Below, one piece after another: positions 58,984 through 64,000 of a stretch of 64,000 nt of DNA. The notes beneath the pieces are model-generated. The model did no database searches and was not told the DNA's origin. It worked only from the letters and a program-made list of their open reading frames with translations. This DNA is from Pseudopithomyces maydicus (lineage: Eukaryota > Ascomycota > Dothideomycetes > Pleosporales > Didymosphaeriaceae): positions 248,001-312,000 of the forward strand of contig JANTUC010000008.1 in the NCBI GenBank assembly GCA_026873275.1. Direction: 5' to 3'. The position numbers and the translations under genes are program-made. The stretch's first letter is position 1. Each line of letters begins with the position of its first letter.

Positions 58984-61900
58984 ATGGACTTCGCCTATTC
59001 CCCGCACCGCGAAACCGGCGGCATCCTGCACCTGCACTCACCCACCCACCACGCTTACCCCGCCCACTTTTCCTCGTCCATCCAGCAGCTGCGGCGCTCT
59101 CTCTCACGCTCGCCCTCGAAGCCGTCGCGCTTCCACCTGCGCATGGGAAAGGCTGACGCGCCCGGCTCGCCCATCTCGCCACTGGCCACCTCGCGCGCTT
59201 TCAGTCCCAAGACGCTCAAGCAGAGCAGCCCTATCGCTGCTTATACCGAGTCGCCCTTCGGATCCCAGCAGCCGCAAACCACCAAAAAGTCCAAGCTCAC
59301 CGTGCGCCGCACCCTGGGAGATCGACTGCGGTCGTCGCCGCGCAACCGCACGACGACCACCCCCAAGAGCCCGCGCCGCGCCCTGGTGGAGTCTGCCGAC
59401 TGCGCAAACGCCTCTCCCTTTGTGTCGCGCCCGCTCTTCGGCGAAGAAAACATGCCGGCCCGCAAGAACAGCGCGGACCTCTGGGACCACGAGGACAATG
59501 CGCACTTCGACATCGACGACCAGCCCATCAAGTTCGAGTTCGCACGGTCGCAACCTCTGGCCTCTACCACGCCCGTGACACCCCGTTTTGTACCCTCCCA
59601 GTCGAGCCCGTTGAAGCGCCGTGATGGTGCATCGGTGTTCGAGTCTGCAAGCTGCGAAACCCCCAACCCTAAGCGGCGCAGCTTGCATGCTGGTCTGCCG
59701 ACCGACTTTAATGTTTTCGAACAGACTCCCATGCGAAACAACGCAGAAGAGTTCCAGACACCCCAAGAGAGCGAGCCGTTCAGCTTTTTCTCCACCCCCG
59801 CACCAGTTGCGAACTCGCCTGCTCGGAGAAACCCGGCTATTCGACGGACTGTCTCCCAGCGCACTCCTGCAGCATCTCCGCGACCGAAACAGCCCATGGA
59901 TGGTGAGTTCGTGAAGCCAGGGCTAGCTGCTTCTAAAACCCGACCTCAGCGGACCTCCATGGACGGATTCTCATTTTCTAGTCCGATAGCTGGAGATTCC
60001 TCCGTATTCGGTCGTTCGACTACACAGCCATTTGTGCGTACAGGAGCTGGCAACCTACGACATCCGTTGGCGAATACTCAGACGGCTTCTGCTTCTTCAA
60101 GCGTCGCTGGCGATTCTCCGATCGCCCCACGAATGCCACCTACTCCAGGACCACGAAATCCTTTCACACAGTCTTTGCCGCTTGGAGCTGTACGCCCGCA
60201 CGAATCAAGCGACAGCTCTTTCGGCACCCCGCTACCATATCGCCCGGCAGAACCGAACATGTTTGCCCGTTCGACTGGTGGTCTGTTGTCAAAGAAAAGC
60301 CGTGATGTCGAGTCGCCCAAGGCCGACAACTACCAGCTCCCTGAGACACCGTCAAAGAGGCACTCTTTCCCACCTCCAGTGAACGCAGAGTCACCGCTGT
60401 CACATAGCTTCCGGACCAGCTTCCGTGACCGAATCCAGGAGCAACAGCAGCCTGTCTTTGGAACACCCAGCACCCAAACTTCCAAGTTGTCGTTTGCCTC
60501 CATGTTTGGAAGTTCCGAGAGCATTTCCCAGCGAAGGGGAAGCCACGTTAGCGTTGATGGACTCGATGACGATTCCTCCATCTCGCCTACTGCAAACCGG
60601 ATGGCCGACAGCCAGTCTAGTGTCGACGATATGCCCCCGACGCCAACGAAGAACGGAGACTCATATGGTCGACGTTCTGGCCGATCTAGCCTGCGACGCT
60701 CGACTTTCAAGCGGCCTGTGACTAGGGGCAGTATTGGAGCCGATACCTTTACTGCCCCAGATGAATCTACCACTCCCCGAATTAGCACACCTTTATTCCG
60801 ACACAGCGTTTCCGGTGCATCTCCTCAAACTCCCGTCGAGTCGACAAATGTACCCGATGCCAGTGGACTTAGCATCTCGGGTCAGCGTGTCGGTACTCTG
60901 CAATTCACAAACAGTTTCGGAAGCGATTGCAGCAACTCGTTCCCTCCGATGACTCCAACAACACCTCGAGATCACTCTACCTTATTCTCGCGCCACCAAG
61001 CTGCCATTCCAATCGGTCTACCAAAGAATGACGTGGATGAAGCATTGGCTGCACGTTTCGGGCACGTAGAGCCGCTCGAGCGAGCCAAAGGTGAATTTTC
61101 GACAATGTACAAGGTCAGCAGGCCATTGAGCCAAGACCTTGGACAGTCCTTTTCTGCCGGTGACTTGTATTCGGTTGTGAAGAAGTCAAAGAAACCTATT
61201 ACAGGACCACTGGACCGAAAGAAGAAGCTTCAGGAAGTTGAAGTGCTCATGGCTCTCCGAGGCAACGAGCACATTGTTGCCTACAAAAACCATTGGGAAC
61301 ACCAGCAGCATCTCTACATTGAGACGGAATACTGCGACAATGGCAATCTGAAAGACTTCTTGACAAAGGGTCGCCTTGATGATTTTAGGATCTGGAAGAT
61401 ACTCCTAGATCTGTCACTGGTATGTTCTACTAAAGGGCACAAGATGCATCACAAGCTAACAGTACAACAGGGCCTCAAGTTCATTCACGACAACAACTTC
61501 ATTCACCTCGACTTGAAACCTGCCAACATCCTTATCGACTTTGGCGGTTGGCTGAAGATCGCCGACTTTGGTCTAGCCACATCATGGCCTGCCTCGAAAG
61601 GCATCGATGGAGAAGGCGACCGAGCTTACCTGTCCCCTGAAGCTCTCCAGGGTCGCTTCGACAAACCAGCTGACATCTACGCTCTTGGCTTGATCATGTC
61701 CGAGATCGCCAGCGATTGTGAGATGCCCCAATTTGGCGACTCCTGGCAGAAGCTCCGATCTGGGGAGTTCAACTCAGTGCTTCCGAGCTTGAGCTGGAGC
61801 ACCCAGAGCACCCTCAGCCGCGACGAGAACGGCGACCCTGTTGAGTCGGCCGCTCAAGCCTTTGTTGAGTCTACCGGATACCTTACCCAGGAATGGCAAG

Positions 61901-62166
61901 ACGAAGTATCGAAAGCCCCGCAATTCATGACCCACGATACCGATCCCCACGCCATGGACCAGGTCGCCAAGGCCATGATTCGATTCGAAGCGTCCGAGCG
62001 GCCAACAGCCGAAGACGTCTCCATGTGCTTTGGCTGCCAGTGGGTAGCGGCACGACGATCTTCGGGTGCGACCATCTATGAGGGCAATTTCGGGCCCTCC
62101 GAAGAGAGCCTGTGCGGCTACGAGCCCATGATCACCGACAACGTCGACGCGATGGACATGAGCTAG
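58984..62166 (+). CDS. wee1: Wee1 protein kinase
   Basis: Wee1 phosphorylates the inhibitory Tyr of Cdk1 and delays mitosis. The start MDFAYSPHRETGGILHLHSP at 58984 is chosen. About 690 Ser/Thr/Pro-rich residues follow, with many SP/TP sites suited to Cdk feedback. The kinase domain runs from about residue 692 and contains GEFSTMYKV (Gly loop), VVKKSKKPITGP with the ATP-binding Lys, and HLYIETEYCDNGNLKDFL. After an intron, FIHLDLKPANILI (catalytic Asp), IADFGLATSW and EGDRAYLSPEAL are the Wee1-type signatures. The 51-base intron 61420-61470 (GTATGT...CAACAG) happens to be in frame without a stop; splicing joins LDLSL to GLKFIHD. Length is 1043 residues. It is the counterpart of Aspergillus ankA. 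Confidence 0.93.
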   Translation: MDFAYSPHRETGGILHLHSPTHHAYPAHFSSSIQQLRRSLSRSPSKPSRFHLRMGKADAPGSPISPLATSRAFSPKTLKQSSPIAAYTESPFGSQQPQTTKKSKLTVRRTLGDRLRSSPRNRTTTTPKSPRRALVESADCANASPFVSRPLFGEENMPARKNSADLWDHEDNAHFDIDDQPIKFEFARSQPLASTTPVTPRFVPSQSSPLKRRDGASVFESASCETPNPKRRSLHAGLPTDFNVFEQTPMRNNAEEFQTPQESEPFSFFSTPAPVANSPARRNPAIRRTVSQRTPAASPRPKQPMDGEFVKPGLAASKTRPQRTSMDGFSFSSPIAGDSSVFGRSTTQPFVRTGAGNLRHPLANTQTASASSSVAGDSPIAPRMPPTPGPRNPFTQSLPLGAVRPHESSDSSFGTPLPYRPAEPNMFARSTGGLLSKKSRDVESPKADNYQLPETPSKRHSFPPPVNAESPLSHSFRTSFRDRIQEQQQPVFGTPSTQTSKLSFASMFGSSESISQRRGSHVSVDGLDDDSSISPTANRMADSQSSVDDMPPTPTKNGDSYGRRSGRSSLRRSTFKRPVTRGSIGADTFTAPDESTTPRISTPLFRHSVSGASPQTPVESTNVPDASGLSISGQRVGTLQFTNSFGSDCSNSFPPMTPTTPRDHSTLFSRHQAAIPIGLPKNDVDEALAARFGHVEPLERAKGEFSTMYKVSRPLSQDLGQSFSAGDLYSVVKKSKKPITGPLDRKKKLQEVEVLMALRGNEHIVAYKNHWEHQQHLYIETEYCDNGNLKDFLTKGRLDDFRIWKILLDLSLVCSTKGHKMHHKLTVQQGLKFIHDNNFIHLDLKPANILIDFGGWLKIADFGLATSWPASKGIDGEGDRAYLSPEALQGRFDKPADIYALGLIMSEIASDCEMPQFGDSWQKLRSGEFNSVLPSLSWSTQSTLSRDENGDPVESAAQAFVESTGYLTQEWQDEVSKAPQFMTHDTDPHAMDQVAKAMIRFEASERPTAEDVSMCFGCQWVAARRSSGATIYEGNFGPSEESLCGYEPMITDNVDAMDMS

Positions 62167-64000
62167 ACCATTGCACTTTGCCATAGCCAGACCCGGATTT
62201 TCGATTGCTGTTCTCCTGTCTCCGACCTTTCGAGTTGTACGATACTGCGAATACCCCTACGTTCCAATGTTTGACTCGTTATACCTCAGCATCCGCACCC
62301 CCGATCTCGACGCCTGCGCCATTGGCAGCACGGCCACCTCGTCGAGCCCTTACCTTACGATTTCACACGACCGTTTTTGTATGAAGAAACGGAGTTTTTT
62401 GGTGTTCTCTGTACCGGACTGTCCGGTCCTGTTTTTTACCCCTTGCGGAGTCTCGATAGGAACTGCATCTGCATTCACCCCCACTGTTACCCTCGCTGCC
62501 GGAATGCATGCGAGTTGGGGATTGGCGTTTTTTTACACTATACACTCATCCTTTTGCGGCTTGGAGGAGGATCGGAATGGAAAGCAAGGCTGCGGCGATG
62601 ACATGCGTGCCTTTTTTAACGATTCCCTGATGATGAGGTTTGGGCGTGTACTTTCATCCGGTTAGGAGGACTTTGGTGTATTTTCGCGCAGCAGGCTTGG
62701 CTGCGATGCATGGCATTGCCTTGCCTCGCTGCAGCTGGCATGGCATGGCACACAATTGTCGTAGTCGTAGTTGTAGAAGCTGGCGAAGTTATGACGATAT
62801 GAAGATCATGATGCCCTCCCTGATGATAACATATTTCGTCTGCGTGCCTGCGTGAATTGCTGTGCTGGACCCTGAACTGAAGGACTGGACCCTGATGTGA
62901 GTGAACTGGACCCTGAAAAAAAATCAACGAAGTTGTGTGTGTGCGTTTTGCAGACAGACACAGAAAAAAAAGTTGAAGAGAGATGTGGTAGAAAGAAAAT
63001 TTTATGAATTTTTTTATAAATTGGAAATTTCGAGGCGACCCGAGCTCATTGCCCCTTACAACGAGCAAGGGCCCGCGTGCTAGCCGTTTTTCGAAGTGCC
63101 CTTTTTCACGGTCGCCGGTCGGTGGGGAAACGTCGGTACCAGTGCACCAGGGCACTGCACTTGAGACGTGCGGCGTGCGGCGTGCGGCGTGTGTGTTACG
63201 TAGGGGGTATGTACATACGTACGGTACGCCGGATACGGGCGGTAACGTAAGTAACGAAACGAAACGGAGCGTAAGTATGTATGTAATGTCAGCGGTGGCG
63301 CGAGCGCGAGCGCCAGGGACGGTGGTGCCGTGACGGGGCGTGTCGGGGCGCGACGGAGGGCCGGTGGGAGTGGGGCGGGGAAGGACGGGTAGGGCGCACG
63401 GGGATGGGGTGGGAAATTGGATGGTGGGAGGAAGGATGAGGGAAGGAAGGTTGGGCGTGATGAGGTGAGAGGGGTGGGTGATAGGGGGAGGAGGGAGGGT
63501 TGTGGAGGGTTGGAAGGACATGGATACATAGAAACATAGATACATAGCACGTAGATAGATGGGGAGGAGAATTCGAGGTGGGAAGAGGATGAAGTCATTT
63601 TTTTCCCGCTTTTTTTTTTTGGCGTGGAGGAATAAAGTTTTCGGCTGGGTAGGTCGTTATATGCTGGGTTAGACGTGGTATTAGGGGGAGGCGATGGGTT
63701 GTGGGTTAATAGGGATTTACATGGAGACAAGGTTGGTGTGTGGTTCTGGTGCTCCTTGTTGATGAATTCGTTACGTTTAGTTGTTCTATGGCTAGCTTGC
63801 CTTTGGCTTGAGTCGGCATGACTTGTCCAGGTTCTTACAACGATAATTAAAAACTAAACAGGGTTGGGACAGGGTGATGAATCGCAAAGGGGACGGGAAA
63901 ATGTCGTGGACTTTGCTAGTGGCTGCTGTCGATCATCGAGGTAGAGGTACCATTCATCACGCTAATTACATAGGTAAGCCGACCATCTATCTACAACGTA
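62167..64000. other. Downstream region, no gene seen
   Basis: The Wee1 3' region is followed by low-complexity DNA: GCATGGCATGG repeats near 62700-62750, three GGACCCTGA copies at 62868-62915, GCGTGCGGC repeats near 63170-63190, and GGGAGGA-type purine runs at 63400-63700. A long minus-strand frame here (62616-63545) is Pro/His/Tyr-rich noise. Confidence 0.5.

Noticed and set aside
61420..61470. 17 extra codons inside the Wee1 kinase domain
   Set aside because: They have intron ends (GTATGT, CAACAG) and a CTAAC branch site and interrupt the conserved helix before HLDLKPAN.
62616..63545. 309-codon open frame on the minus strand
   Set aside because: The translation is Pro/Thr/His-rich low-complexity from purine-rich DNA, overlaps another open frame, and shows no domain.

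Overview
The window looks like nuclear DNA of a filamentous ascomycete (Pezizomycotina, possibly a dothideomycete; inferred from family content, no search was run). Genes lie on both strands. Most introns are 45-85 bases with GTNNGT donors and CTAAC/CTGAC-like branch sites. Gene types include HET-ankyrin, Zn(II)2Cys6 and fungal_trans regulators, an ENA-type P-ATPase and a Wee1 kinase. No CRISPR array, bacterial operon, tRNA, rRNA or intact transposon was seen.

Layout. (1) 0.7-7.7 kb is an accessory-looking block: an F-box gene with internal repeats, then a HET-domain/ankyrin gene meeting, tail to tail, a large fungal protein of unknown function. (2) 8.6-20.1 kb is mainly housekeeping: a Src1/Heh (MSC-domain) inner nuclear membrane protein, a secreted NMT1/THI5-like binding protein, a dienelactone hydrolase divergent from RFA1 (RPA70), ribosomal protein eL42, and a ketopantoate-reductase-like enzyme. 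(3) 20.9-22.5 kb holds a second F-box-like gene. (4) 24.0-28.7 kb holds an ENA-type Na+/Li+ ATPase and a small one-pass membrane protein. (5) 30.6-35.7 kb holds an epoxide hydrolase and a TBC-domain Rab GAP. (6) 35.7-58.9 kb is gene-poor, with long microsatellite-bearing spacers around a P/Q-rich nuclear-type protein, NEDD8, a GPI-anchored-type surface protein, a Zn2Cys6 regulator, an AT-rich block of decayed tandem repeats, and a C2H2+Zn2Cys6 regulator. (7) 59.0-62.2 kb encodes a Wee1 kinase.

The most important technical observation is that nine genes carry reading-frame breaks. About 21 bases are missing in total, and nearly every break sits in a homopolymer run. Conserved family sequence continues in the next frame each time, and no clear insertion is required. 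Eleven other genes are intact. This pattern fits uncorrected homopolymer deletions in a long-read assembly better than independent pseudogene formation, although the accessory HET and F-box genes could really be decaying. Gene spans below therefore include the frame breaks, and protein lengths assume they are repaired.

Regulatory leads: three MluI-type ACGCGT boxes in the RFA1/hydrolase divergent promoter, a cluster of PacC-type GCCARG sites before the ENA ATPase, and a perfect TGACGCAAT inverted repeat upstream of the epoxide hydrolase.
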